From: Candidatus Delongbacteria bacterium
Lineage (GTDB): Bacteria > UBA4055
Assembly: GCA_003477045.1 (NCBI GenBank)
Contig: DMTS01000161.1
Location: forward strand, 1 to 24,802
Length of the DNA: 24,802 nucleotides
Direction of reading: 5' to 3'
Below the pieces are notes generated by a model. The model had not been told where the DNA came from, searched no databases, and worked only from the letters and a program-made list of their open reading frames with translations. Each line of letters opens with the position of its first letter. Position 1 is the stretch's first letter. This document shows positions 1-7,139 of this stretch, piece after piece. Position numbers and translations under genes: made by a program.

Positions 1-671
1 GAAGAACTTGAAAGCGCGTCAGGCATAAGATCCCAGTTGTATCTTGACAAATAATAATCTACAGCAAGATTCTGATCCAGAGTACTGTAGGATGAAGAAC
101 TTTTACCGGTTGCAGGGTATTTATGGTAGTACATGATCTGAGACATAGCTGTTGCAACGCATCCCACAACGGAAAGACTTCCTCCGTCGAGAGGGCAATA
201 CATATTGTATATCGGACTCTGGTTCCATGTAGAAGTTAATAGTGGTTCGACCGCCTTGCCTTCGAATTTAGAAATTTTGTTTTCAAGGATGGATTTCCAT
301 TCGCCGGCCGTTTCGCTGTTGTCGAGATTTTTGGTTCTGATCTCTTCGATAGCAGTTTTATATAATCCGAGCCAGAAGTTGATGTTGGATTTTTCTGCTC
401 CGTCTCCGAATTCTCCGGTAAAAGAATATCCGAGTACAGGATTAGAAGCATCATCAGCGGCAATTAGAGCAAATCCGCCGTCCTTAAAATTAAAAATGTG
501 GACAGCATCGGAGTAATTTACATATTCCGAGACAGAAATATAGTTTTTTGTTTCGGATCTGCCGTTGAGCCAGTTCTTTGCGGCTGTTTCTGCTTCCGAT
601 CTTCCCACTGGAGTTGAAAACAGCGTTAATGTTACTGTAAGCAGCGCGGCAAGTATAATTCTGGTAAACAT
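1..671 (-). CDS. Secreted C10-family (streptopain-like) cysteine peptidase, N-terminal part
   Basis: This gene starts at an ATG at 671 on the minus strand, with a GGGAG Shine-Dalgarno just upstream, and runs off the window start without a stop, so about 223 residues are visible. Residues 1-25 form a signal peptide (MFTRIILAALLTVTLTL core). Residues about 27-90 look like the Spi/C10 propeptide, with AAKNWL, VHIFNFKDGGFALIAADD and PVLGYSFTGEF. The start of the peptidase domain follows, with TSTWNQ, YNMYCP and the catalytic block GCVATAMSQIMYYHKYP, whose Cys is about residue 171. The catalytic His lies beyond the window. Family knowledge says such proteins are exported zymogens that self-process. 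It lies 71 bp downstream of the DUF4340 gene and has its own TATAAT-like box, so it may or may not belong to that operon. The family call is firm; the physiological substrate is unknown. Confidence 0.9.
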   Translation of the reverse strand, partial: MFTRIILAALLTVTLTLFSTPVGRSEAETAAKNWLNGRSETKNYISVSEYVNYSDAVHIFNFKDGGFALIAADDASNPVLGYSFTGEFGDGAEKSNINFWLGLYKTAIEEIRTKNLDNSETAGEWKSILENKISKFEGKAVEPLLTSTWNQSPIYNMYCPLDGGSLSVVGCVATAMSQIMYYHKYPATGKSSSSYSTLDQNLAVDYYLSRYNWDLMPDALSSS

Positions 672-712
672 TTAATCTCCCTTGTTTATTAATAGCCAAG
701 TAACGCAATTAA

Positions 713-725
713 TGATATTATATCA
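713..725 (-). promoter_or_regulatory. Possible -10 box inside a 13-bp palindrome, upstream of the C10 peptidase
   Basis: TGATATTATATCA (713-725) is a perfect inverted repeat around its central base. On the minus strand it contains TATAAT (717-722), about 46 nt upstream of the peptidase start. No good -35 hexamer lies at the right distance (TAATTT at 740-745 is poor). It could be a promoter with an operator over the -10 box, or chance in AT-rich DNA. Confidence 0.3.
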
Positions 726-742
726 ATGAAAAAAGTCATAAA

Positions 743-1255
743 TTATTTTTTCATCCATGAATTTACATCTGAAGTCAGCCTGTATCTTGGGAACAGAGTG
801 CCTAAAAACACCCTGTTGTCGTCGGGGATTCTGAAAAACGAGTAATTTCGTTCTTTGTCATCATTTCCTATTATATAGCTTATCCTCGAATTGTCCTGTT
901 TTCTTACAGTCAATATCACTCCTGTGCTGTCAACTCCGAATTTTGAGAATTTTTCAGGTTTCTCGGAAATAATATTTTTAAGCGTAAGATCGGAAACGAA
1001 CTGAAGTAAAGTTCTGACAACAGCAGGATCGGGTTCAAAACTCCCCGGTTCCCTGATCTGCCATTTATCTAAACCTTTGGCGAGAAGTATTTTATTTCCG
1101 TTCTGTTCATAAATGATCTCAATTACCATAAGAGAATCAGCCTTTAAAATATTTGCGTCGAATTCGCCGGTTGTTCTAACAGGTTTTTTCAAAAGCATTA
1201 TAACAGCAGCGGTAAGGAGGACGATGGTCATTATGTAAATAAGATTTTTTTTCAT
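743..1255 (-). CDS. DUF4340-type membrane-anchored protein of a Gld-like ABC operon
   Basis: This 170-aa protein has one N-terminal membrane anchor (residues 5-22, IYIMTIVLLTAAVIMLL) and an exported domain. The domain contains KGLDKWQIREP, a helix with VVRTLLQFVSDL, and FSKFGVDSTGVILTV followed by a YIIGNDD strand. This layout is typical of DUF4340 proteins, which often sit next to GldG-type genes. At 170 aa it is shorter than many DUF4340 proteins (often about 300 aa or more), and appears to hold a single copy of the repeat unit. It starts 12 bp after the GldG-like stop codon, so it is almost certainly co-transcribed. No catalytic residues are recognisable; a structural or accessory role with the GldG-like protein is inference. 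Confidence 0.75.
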   Translation of the reverse strand: MKKNLIYIMTIVLLTAAVIMLLKKPVRTTGEFDANILKADSLMVIEIIYEQNGNKILLAKGLDKWQIREPGSFEPDPAVVRTLLQFVSDLTLKNIISEKPEKFSKFGVDSTGVILTVRKQDNSRISYIIGNDDKERNYSFFRIPDDNRVFLGTLFPRYRLTSDVNSWMKK

Positions 1256-1267
1256 GGCATTATCCGT

Positions 1268-2797
1268 CTATTTTTTTAAACTGAAGTCATTTCTGTTTCT
1301 GTTTTTTCTCCATCTCAAAATCCCTATCGCTGCTATCAATACCGGGATCAATGCAATGTTGAGCCATTTAATGATGGTCTTATCACCGTCCTCAACCTTA
1401 TCAAGAGGTCTCTGGGTTATTTCCTTTGATCTTATCGAGATCAGGGCTTCGTCGGCAGTCAGCCAGTCAACCAGATTAAGGAACAGGCTTATATTCTCCT
1501 GAGAACCAAATTTATTCTCCTGAAAAAAATCCGCATCACCTGAAACCGCTATCCTTGTCACAAGGCTCTTTTCTGCAGAATTGAAATAAGACTGGAACGA
1601 ACCTTTTAAAAGTGCTATTACAGGCAGTTTTTCTGATCCGAAAGTATAATCTTCGATGTCTCTGTCTGCCATAATATTATATTTGCCTGACTGAACGAAT
1701 GTTTCAGCCGATGTTCTTGCAAGAACTTTTAGTTCGGTATTCTTTCCGTTAGAGAAAGCGGTATCGAGCGAACTGGCAAAATACAGATCTACAGCTTCGA
1801 TCTTTTGTGTGACGGGCGAAGATCTGTCCAGGTCTGTAATATGCGGAAGAAAAGGGTACTTAACCGGATTTGCAATAGTAAAGAAACCCTTCTGCTGCCT
1901 GACAGTGATAATTCCGGCCTGCTTGTCTCCGATAAGATCGTTGTTAACTTTGATACCGTATGTCATCATGAGCGAATCAAGGTTTGTGTTAATATCTGTC
2001 GCGTTCTGCATCTGAAGGTTTATAGAAGTTTTATCGACAAAAAAAGCAGCTTTACCTCCCGACATGATAAACTTGTCTATAGAAGAAAGCGCTTCCTGAG
2101 TAAAGTTCTCTTTGGGTCCGATGATAAGTAGAGAATTAATCCTGTCCGTTTTGAGAGAATTTGAGTCGGCTGTAACCTGATCGACAACATACTGAGACGA
2201 AAGAACCTGCAATACCGTCCTGATCTCTTCAGGCTGTGCGCAACCGAATCCCGAGAGTATCCCGATCGAAGGAAGTTTGTCTGTCGCGAGCTTTTTGATC
2301 CTGCTCGTGATCTCATATTCGATCGCCGGAATATCGCCCTGCTGAATAAAGGGGATTATCTCCTTTTTATCCTCGTAAAGGATCACCATTCCCATAAAGA
2401 TCCTTTTTACCTTAAATTCGTCTTTTTCAAGCATCTGAACCTGTGCGGAAGGCAGCTGGTAATCCATTATCTGCTTGGAAAATTCCTCGCTGGTCTGGTC
2501 TATGAATTCATATTCCAGGTTTCCGTTTGAATATGTTTTGTATTCGTCGAGGTTATCCTTTATCTGACGGGGTATGGATTTCATTTCCGGAGGAAGCTCA
2601 CTGGAAAAGAAACATTTTACGATAACTTTATCATCAAGACCCGCAACTATCTTCTTGCTGGCATCGGAAAGAGAGTATATCCCTCCGTCAGTAAGATCCA
2701 GTCTGAAAAAATAAAAAACCGAAATTATATTTACAAGAACAACTATGCCGAGTATATAAACCAGGCTTATGTCCAAATCTTTGAATTTATTCTTCAT
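1268..2797 (-). CDS. GldG-like auxiliary protein of an ABC-2 transport system
   Basis: This 509-aa protein has an N-terminal membrane segment (about residues 10-31) followed by RLDLTDGGIYSLSDASKKI. That motif is characteristic of the GldG / ABC-type uncharacterised transport family, as is the following FFSSELPPEM region and an arched extracytoplasmic domain. The middle has PSIGILSGFG and LLIIGPKENFTQEALSSID, typical of the DUF4350/GATase-like part of these proteins. Near the C-terminus come VSGDADFF and NLVDWLTADE, then a second membrane helix (about 478-494) and a basic tail. Its ATG at 2797 has an AAAGGAAAG Shine-Dalgarno, and it lies 18 bp downstream of the permease gene. In Bacteroidota GldA/F/G are linked to gliding and type IX secretion. 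No other gld gene is in this window, so a gliding role should not be assumed. Confidence 0.85.
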   Translation of the reverse strand: MKNKFKDLDISLVYILGIVVLVNIISVFYFFRLDLTDGGIYSLSDASKKIVAGLDDKVIVKCFFSSELPPEMKSIPRQIKDNLDEYKTYSNGNLEYEFIDQTSEEFSKQIMDYQLPSAQVQMLEKDEFKVKRIFMGMVILYEDKKEIIPFIQQGDIPAIEYEITSRIKKLATDKLPSIGILSGFGCAQPEEIRTVLQVLSSQYVVDQVTADSNSLKTDRINSLLIIGPKENFTQEALSSIDKFIMSGGKAAFFVDKTSINLQMQNATDINTNLDSLMMTYGIKVNNDLIGDKQAGIITVRQQKGFFTIANPVKYPFLPHITDLDRSSPVTQKIEAVDLYFASSLDTAFSNGKNTELKVLARTSAETFVQSGKYNIMADRDIEDYTFGSEKLPVIALLKGSFQSYFNSAEKSLVTRIAVSGDADFFQENKFGSQENISLFLNLVDWLTADEALISIRSKEITQRPLDKVEDGDKTIIKWLNIALIPVLIAAIGILRWRKNRNRNDFSLKK

Positions 2798-2815
2798 TTC
2801 ACTTTCCTTTGAATA

Positions 2816-3520
2816 TTATTTTTTTCTGCTTTCGAGGGTTTTTGATGCCGCCGTCAGGAAAATAATTATGATGGAGAAAAAGTATATCAGATCTTTCGAG
2901 TCGATCACACCTTTTAACATATTTTCGTAATGAGTTGAAGATGCGAGATATTCGAACACCGACTGAAAGGGAAGAAAGATCAGGAGGTTATTCAAAATCA
3001 CCAGAAGGAACAGCACAAAAAAGCTGATAATGAACGCAACGATCTGGTTATCTGTTATTGAAGAGGTATAAATTCCTATCGATGTGAATGCGGCTCCCAT
3101 AAGAAAGAGCCCCGCATATCCGCAGAACAAAACACCCCAATCGGGTTTTCCCAATAGTCCAACTGTCAAAATATTTGGAAAAGTAAGTGATACAGCAAGA
3201 AGAAGAATGAACAGAGATCCAAGGAATTTACCGAAAATTATATCTGAATCCTTAAGCGGCAGAGTTGTTAAAAGCTCAATAGTGCCGCTCTTTTTTTCTT
3301 CAGCCACCATTTTCATTGTCAGGGCAGGAACAAAGAACAGCAGCAGGAAAGGTATTATCCCGAAATTGGATCTCAATTCTGCCTGGCCTCCATCTATGAA
3401 CAGAGTGTTTGTAAAAAACCATCCGGTCAGAGAAAGAAATAGTATAATAATTATGTATGCCGCCGGCGAAGCAAAGTATGATTTCATCTCTTTTCCGGCT
3501 ATAACAAATATGTTATTCAT
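2816..3520 (-). CDS. ABC-2 type permease, GldF-like
   Basis: This 234-aa integral membrane protein has about six hydrophobic segments, starting at about residues 19-38 (YIIIILFLSLTGWFF). Between the first two lies a short exported loop (FIDGGQAELRSNFG). The motif MVAEEKKSGTIELLTTLPL followed by IIFGKFLGSL is the coupling-helix region typical of ABC-2 permeases of the GldF/NosY type. The ATG at 3520 has a clean AAGGAGA Shine-Dalgarno. The gene begins 12 bp after the stop of the ATPase gene and is followed by the GldG-like gene, so ATPase, permease and accessory protein form one transcription unit. The substrate cannot be read from the sequence. Confidence 0.88.
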   Translation of the reverse strand: MNNIFVIAGKEMKSYFASPAAYIIIILFLSLTGWFFTNTLFIDGGQAELRSNFGIIPFLLLFFVPALTMKMVAEEKKSGTIELLTTLPLKDSDIIFGKFLGSLFILLLAVSLTFPNILTVGLLGKPDWGVLFCGYAGLFLMGAAFTSIGIYTSSITDNQIVAFIISFFVLFLLVILNNLLIFLPFQSVFEYLASSTHYENMLKGVIDSKDLIYFFSIIIIFLTAASKTLESRKK

Positions 3521-3532
3521 ATAAATGTCTCC

Positions 3533-4456
3533 TTATAGCGTTAATTCTCTGAACACTTTTTCAAGTGAATTTTTTTCGATCCGCATTTCAAGGATCTTTG
3601 CGTTACGGCTGACACATTCGTCGAATATCTTGTCCCTGACCTCCGTGTCTTTATCCGCTTTGATTGAATATGAAAATACATTATCAACTTCAGTCAGTCT
3701 TTCGACTTCGGAAATGCTGTAAATAGATTTAAGCTCATTAAGAATATCTTTAGGAGACCTTACTGTAAGCAGAAGTTCTCTAAACTTTGTTGTACCTTCG
3801 CTCATCGAATTCGGAGCTCCGTCGCCGACTATCTCTCCTTTATTTATGATTATCGCCCTGTCGCAAACAGCTTGAACCTCCTGAAGTATGTGGCTGGAGA
3901 ATAGCATTGTTTTCTGCTTCCCCAACTGTTTGATCAGATCCCTGACTTCGAGGATCTGGTTAGGATCGAGACCCGAAGTAGGTTCGTCAAGTATAAGAAT
4001 TTCAGGGTCGTGGATCAGAGCCTGGGCAAGACCCACTCTCTGTCTGTAACCTTTTGAAAGGGCGTCGATCCGCTTGTAGGCTACAGATCTGATGTCGCAC
4101 TGATCGGACACTGTCTGGATCCTGTCCATAATTGTTTCTTTAGGGATGTTCCTTACCGCCGCGATAAATTTCAGATAATCGATCACGGTCAGGTCAGAAT
4201 AAAGCGGTGCATTCTCCGGCAGATATCCTATCATCTCCCTGATCCGGAGACTTTTTGAGTAGATGTCGTAGTTGTCAACTACAACATTGCCTTTGCTGGG
4301 GTACATGTAGCATGTGATGATCTTCAGAAGAGTTGTTTTTCCGGCACCGTTAGGACCGAGGATACCGGTAATTTCCCCTTTGTTGATCACAGCGCTGAAG
4401 TCTTTTAAGGCAGTGACCTGCCCGTAGTTTTTCGAGACATTCGTGATAGTAATCAT
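3533..4456 (-). CDS. ABC transporter ATP-binding protein, GldA-like
   Basis: This 307-aa ATPase energises the adjacent ABC-2 permease. Walker A GPNGAGKT is at residues 34-41, a GYLPENAPLY Q-loop region at about 77-86, the signature LSKGYRQ at 133-139, Walker B LILDEPT at 154-160, SGLDP next, and the switch His in SSHIL at 189. After the ATPase domain comes a C-terminal extension of about 90 residues (from about 215), as in GldA/NatA-like proteins. I chose the ATG at 4456 because GGGAAGG precedes it closely. An in-frame TTG four codons upstream (4468) overlaps that same Shine-Dalgarno. It is the first gene of the minus-strand operon and is divergent from lepB. Confidence 0.9.
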   Translation of the reverse strand: MITITNVSKNYGQVTALKDFSAVINKGEITGILGPNGAGKTTLLKIITCYMYPSKGNVVVDNYDIYSKSLRIREMIGYLPENAPLYSDLTVIDYLKFIAAVRNIPKETIMDRIQTVSDQCDIRSVAYKRIDALSKGYRQRVGLAQALIHDPEILILDEPTSGLDPNQILEVRDLIKQLGKQKTMLFSSHILQEVQAVCDRAIIINKGEIVGDGAPNSMSEGTTKFRELLLTVRSPKDILNELKSIYSISEVERLTEVDNVFSYSIKADKDTEVRDKIFDECVSRNAKILEMRIEKNSLEKVFRELTL

Positions 4457-4494
4457 AGTCCTTCCCAATTTAGTTTAATCTTCAAACTTTTCAG

Positions 4495-4521
4495 AACCCA
4501 AATGTAAACTTTATTCGGGTT
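4495..4521 (-). promoter_or_regulatory. Leader hairpin upstream of the ABC operon
   Basis: On the minus strand AACCCGAAT (4521-4513) can pair with ATTTGGGTT (4503-4495). This gives nine pairs including one G-U, with a 9-nt loop, about 40 nt upstream of the ATPase start. On the plus strand the same helix has an A-C mismatch, so the structure favours minus-strand RNA. There is no good T tract after it on the minus strand. It would lie in the 5' leader of the ABC operon; its role is unknown. Confidence 0.35.
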
Positions 4522-4587
4522 TTTGAAAAGACAAAATTTTGCAATTTTACTGAACTTTTAACAAATTGTTCTGTTAAATCAATTCGA

Positions 4588-4616
4588 TTGACAAAAGCAA
4601 TAAAATTATATATCAT
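4588..4616 (+). promoter_or_regulatory. Sigma-70-type promoter of lepB
   Basis: A perfect TTGACA (-35, 4588-4593) is followed after exactly 17 bp by TATCAT (-10, 4611-4616). Transcription would begin near 4623, about 25 nt before the lepB ATG. The match to consensus and spacing is strong. Confidence 0.75.
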
Positions 4617-4647
4617 TCGCGCAATAATTCCAGAGGACAAGAAAAGG

Positions 4648-5403
4648 ATGAAAGAAGAACAACCAGGCAGCAAATACAAAAAAGCGGTAAAATCTTTAGC
4701 GGTATTAGTCATAACGCTATATTTAATAATGTCATTTGTCGTATCGGCTTACAGGATACCTACAGGTTCAATGGAGAGAACTTTAAGAGTGGGTGATATG
4801 CTTTTGGTAAACAAATTTATATACGGATTCAGATCACCTGACTGGTTCGGGATACCTTTCACCGAGAAAGGATTCGATATCCCGTATCTCAAAACCCCGC
4901 TTTTTAAACCGATCAAGCAGGGTGATGTTGTAGTCTTCAAGCATTTCGACGAACAGATGAACCAATGGCTGTATTATGTAAAGAGATGTGTTGCCCTACC
5001 AGGCCAGACTGTTGAGGTCATAGATAAAGAGTTATTTGTTGACGGGAAAAAGTTCAGCGAATTTTACGATACTGTTGAAGTAGATTCAGGAACGGAAGAC
5101 CTGAGAGCGAAAGCCAGATTTACTGATATGAATATTTATCCGAAAGGCGCACTTTATCCCGGTATATCCGCAAGTCTCGGAAACCGAGACAATTTCGGGC
5201 CGCTGACAGTTCCCGAAGGATCATATTTCATGATGGGAGACAACAGGGATAACAGCTACGACAGCAGGTTTTGGGGCTTTGTGACCGAGGACTTTATTGT
5301 CGGAAAACCGATAATGGTATATTTCTCATTTGATTCTGAATACCCGATCACGAAATTCTGGAAAGCCATAAGATGGGACAGAATAGGATATTTCATTCAA
5401 TAA
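4648..5403 (+). CDS. lepB: Signal peptidase I
   Basis: This 251-aa membrane protease removes signal peptides from exported proteins. It has a basic N-terminus and one membrane helix at about residues 14-33. The nucleophile block IPTGSMERTL has Ser41; the general-base block YVKRCVALPGQ has Lys112. The GDNRDNSYDSRFWG box lies near the C-terminus. The spacing between boxes and the total length are normal for the family. I start at the ATG at 4648, preceded by AGAGGA. An in-frame TTG at 4588 would add 20 residues, but it is the first base of the -35 hexamer and so cannot be translated from this promoter. The PAS gene follows 16 bp after its stop, suggesting a two-gene operon. Confidence 0.96.
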   Translation: MKEEQPGSKYKKAVKSLAVLVITLYLIMSFVVSAYRIPTGSMERTLRVGDMLLVNKFIYGFRSPDWFGIPFTEKGFDIPYLKTPLFKPIKQGDVVVFKHFDEQMNQWLYYVKRCVALPGQTVEVIDKELFVDGKKFSEFYDTVEVDSGTEDLRAKARFTDMNIYPKGALYPGISASLGNRDNFGPLTVPEGSYFMMGDNRDNSYDSRFWGFVTEDFIVGKPIMVYFSFDSEYPITKFWKAIRWDRIGYFIQ

Positions 5404-5419
5404 AAAAGCGGGGAAAATA

Positions 5420-6031
5420 ATGGAAGAGCGTAAAGAACTGGGGTTCGAGGCTTTCGACAATCTGTCCTATGCAGTCATGACTATAGACAGCGACTTCAAT
5501 ATTTTAACAGCAAATAAAGCGGCATGCAAGCTTGTCGGCTGCAAAGACGCAATAGGCAGGAAATGCTATGCTCTAACACATAATTCCGCTAAGCCGTGCT
5601 GGGAAAACGGGGAGTTATGTCCGGTAAGAGAATCGTTTTTAAATAAAAAACCTTCGCTGGTCGTACATAAACATATACATGACGGTACAGAAGTTTTTGA
5701 GGAGATCACAGCCACTCCGGTTTTCAATAAAGAAGGAGATCTGGCTTTTGTAATAGAAGAACTTAGAGACATTTCAAAACTGCTTAAGCTTGAAACAGTA
5801 ATAAACAGCCTCAGAAATGAAATTCAAACGCTGCAGGGCATTATTCCGATATGCTCTTCATGCAAAAAAGTAAGGGATGACGAGGGATTCTGGTCACAGG
5901 TGGAGAACTACATAAGCACAAGGTCGGAAGCAAAATTCTCACACTCGTTATGCCCGGACTGCCTGAAAGAGCTTTACCCCGAAGTGGCAAAGAGGCTTGA
6001 AGAAAAAAAAGATAACTCCGGTGTTAAGTAA
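5420..6031 (+). CDS. Stand-alone PAS protein with C-terminal four-cysteine zinc-ribbon-like domain
   Basis: This 203-aa soluble protein has three visible parts. Residues about 8-120 are a PAS domain (AFDNLSYAVMTID, ANKAACKLVGC, a core ending VIEELRDISK). It includes a GRKCYAL segment with Cys49, His54, Cys60 and Cys67, a pattern often seen in redox- or metal-binding PAS domains. Residues about 118-140 look like a coiled coil (LLKLETVINSLRNEIQTLQG). Residues about 141-190 carry C145-x2-C148 and C178-x2-C181 around a GFWSQVENYI segment, ending LCPDCLKELYP. This small tail also occurs at the ends of PAS proteins and response regulators in diverse bacteria; its function is not established. There is no kinase, cyclase or DNA-binding domain, so any output must go through the cysteine tail or a partner. 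The start has a GGGGAA Shine-Dalgarno and the gene follows lepB. Confidence 0.85.
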   Translation: MEERKELGFEAFDNLSYAVMTIDSDFNILTANKAACKLVGCKDAIGRKCYALTHNSAKPCWENGELCPVRESFLNKKPSLVVHKHIHDGTEVFEEITATPVFNKEGDLAFVIEELRDISKLLKLETVINSLRNEIQTLQGIIPICSSCKKVRDDEGFWSQVENYISTRSEAKFSHSLCPDCLKELYPEVAKRLEEKKDNSGVK

Positions 6032-6086
6032 CTAAATTTTTATAAAACCGATACGAAAACATACTCAAAAATATATTAAAAATATC

Positions 6087-6115
6087 TTGCGGAACTTTAT
6101 CTCGTGAATTATATT
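6087..6115 (+). promoter_or_regulatory. Promoter for the rplM-rpsI ribosomal operon
   Basis: TTGCGG (6087-6092), a 17-bp spacer, and TATATT (6110-6115) lie 56 bp after the PAS gene. The predicted start of transcription is about 6122, directly at the base of the hairpin at 6124-6180. The leader before rplM would therefore be about 139 nt. Confidence 0.55.
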
Positions 6116-6121
6116 TGGTTT

Positions 6122-6191
6122 CGCGTGTGGGAACGATTAATTTTCAGGCACAACCCGAGGTTAATTATGATATTCACACGGGTCTTTTTTT
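6122..6191 (+). promoter_or_regulatory. Terminator-like hairpin in the rplM leader, possible L13 autoregulatory attenuator
   Basis: CGTGTG (6124-6129) pairs with CACACG (6175-6180), with an inner TAATT/AATTA helix, and seven T residues follow at 6185-6191. A second pairing, ACCCG (6153-6157) with CGGGT (6179-6183), overlaps the first, so two alternative folds are possible. A candidate promoter lies just upstream and rplM just downstream. The element is therefore more likely an attenuator within the rplM leader than only the end of the lepB operon. L13 leaders are known in Bacilli; membership in that family is not claimed. Confidence 0.55.
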
Positions 6192-6260
6192 GTTAAAATA
6201 GCAGAAAAGACAAATGAAAGTGACGATAACAAATTAAAATAGAAAAGAACAGGAGACATA

Positions 6261-6692
6261 ATGAAAACGATAAGCGCTAAGCACACCGATATTGACAGAA
6301 AATGGCATATCCTTGATGCTGAAGGCAAAACTCTGGGAAGAGTTGCTACCGAAATAGCTTATAAGCTGATGGGTAAGCACAAGCCTCTTTACACCCCCAA
6401 TATCGATCTTGGGGATTTTGTGATCGTAGTTAATGCGGAAAAGATCGTCTTAACGGGCAACAAAGAGACGTCAAAGACGTATTTCAGCTACTCCGGATAT
6501 CCGGGCGGAGACAAGTTCACCAGCGTAGAAGATATGAGAGAAAGACACCCTGAAAGGATAATTTCTTTTGCGGTAAGCGGAATGCTTCCGAAGAACAAAA
6601 TGCGCGACAGAAGACTTACCAGACTTAAAGTATATGCAGGTCCGGACCACCCGCACACAGCTCAACAGCCTGAAACATTAAATTTTAAATAA
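6261..6692 (+). CDS. rplM: 50S ribosomal protein L13
   Basis: This 143-aa protein is a full-length L13 of the large ribosomal subunit. It opens with TISAKHTDIDRKWHILDAEG, followed by TLGRVATEIAYKLMGKHKP and DLGDFVIVVNAEKIVLTGNK. It also has the HPERIISFAVSGMLPKNKM block and ends in RLKVYAGPDHPHTAQQPE. All are family hallmarks. The ATG at 6261 is preceded by CAGGAGA. rpsI follows 15 bp later, the near-universal L13-S9 pair. A structured leader precedes the gene, compatible with autogenous control. Confidence 0.98.
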   Translation: MKTISAKHTDIDRKWHILDAEGKTLGRVATEIAYKLMGKHKPLYTPNIDLGDFVIVVNAEKIVLTGNKETSKTYFSYSGYPGGDKFTSVEDMRERHPERIISFAVSGMLPKNKMRDRRLTRLKVYAGPDHPHTAQQPETLNFK

Positions 6693-6707
6693 GAGGAAAT
6701 TAAATAA

Positions 6708-7109
6708 ATGAAAGCTAATACACACGGATATTTTACAGCGGTCGGAAGAAGAAAGACTGCCACAGCAAGGGTAAGGATGAAAGCAGGATCAGGGCTTATC
6801 ACGGTAAACAGTTCCGAAAGTTTACAGTATTTCAAAAAGAAAATACTTCAGATGGATCTTGAACAGCCGCTCGATATTACCGGAAACACAGGTAAATTCG
6901 ACATTTTTGTAAATGTAAGAGGCGGAGGTCTTTCCGGTCAGGCCGGAGCCGTAAGACTAGGTATATCCAGAGCGCTTGTTACAATGGACGAAAACCTTAA
7001 AAGATCTTTAAGAGCCGCAGGAATGCTTACAAGAGATTCAAGACAGAAAGAAAGAAAAAAATACGGACTCGCAAAAGCAAGAAAAAGATACCAGTTCTCT
7101 AAGAGGTAG
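6708..7109 (+). CDS. rpsI: 30S ribosomal protein S9
   Basis: This 133-aa protein is a complete S9 of the small subunit. It starts with a short N-terminus and AVGRRKTATARVRMKAGSG. It has the FDIFVNVRGGGLSGQAGAVRLGISRAL core and GMLTRDSRQKERKKYGLAKARKRYQFSKR at the end, where the basic tail reaches the ribosomal P-site. An AGAGGAA Shine-Dalgarno precedes the ATG. It is paired with rplM. No terminator follows it, so transcription may continue through the structured spacer into rpsB. Confidence 0.98.
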   Translation: MKANTHGYFTAVGRRKTATARVRMKAGSGLITVNSSESLQYFKKKILQMDLEQPLDITGNTGKFDIFVNVRGGGLSGQAGAVRLGISRALVTMDENLKRSLRAAGMLTRDSRQKERKKYGLAKARKRYQFSKR

Positions 7110-7139
7110 TATCTTAAATATAACAAAAAGTATTCTGCG

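Noticed and set aside
490..708. 72-codon minus-strand open frame near the window start
   Set aside because: It is in a different frame from the C10 peptidase, whose signal peptide and propeptide occupy the same bases and fit a known family.
3084..3524. 146-codon plus-strand open frame opposite the ABC permease
   Set aside because: It is a complement of a clear membrane permease gene; the product is Ser/Pro/Arg-rich with no family features and no operon context.
4457..4468. TTG start for the ABC ATPase
   Set aside because: It overlaps the GGGAAGG ribosome site that serves the ATG at 4456, where the family sequence begins.
4588..4647. TTG start for lepB, adding 20 residues
   Set aside because: The TTG is part of the -35 hexamer TTGACA; the ATG at 4648 has a Shine-Dalgarno and lies downstream of the predicted transcription start.
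6122..6191. Hairpin read only as the terminator of the lepB-PAS operon
   Set aside because: It may also serve that role, but a promoter lies between it and the PAS gene, so a leader or attenuator explanation for rplM fits better.
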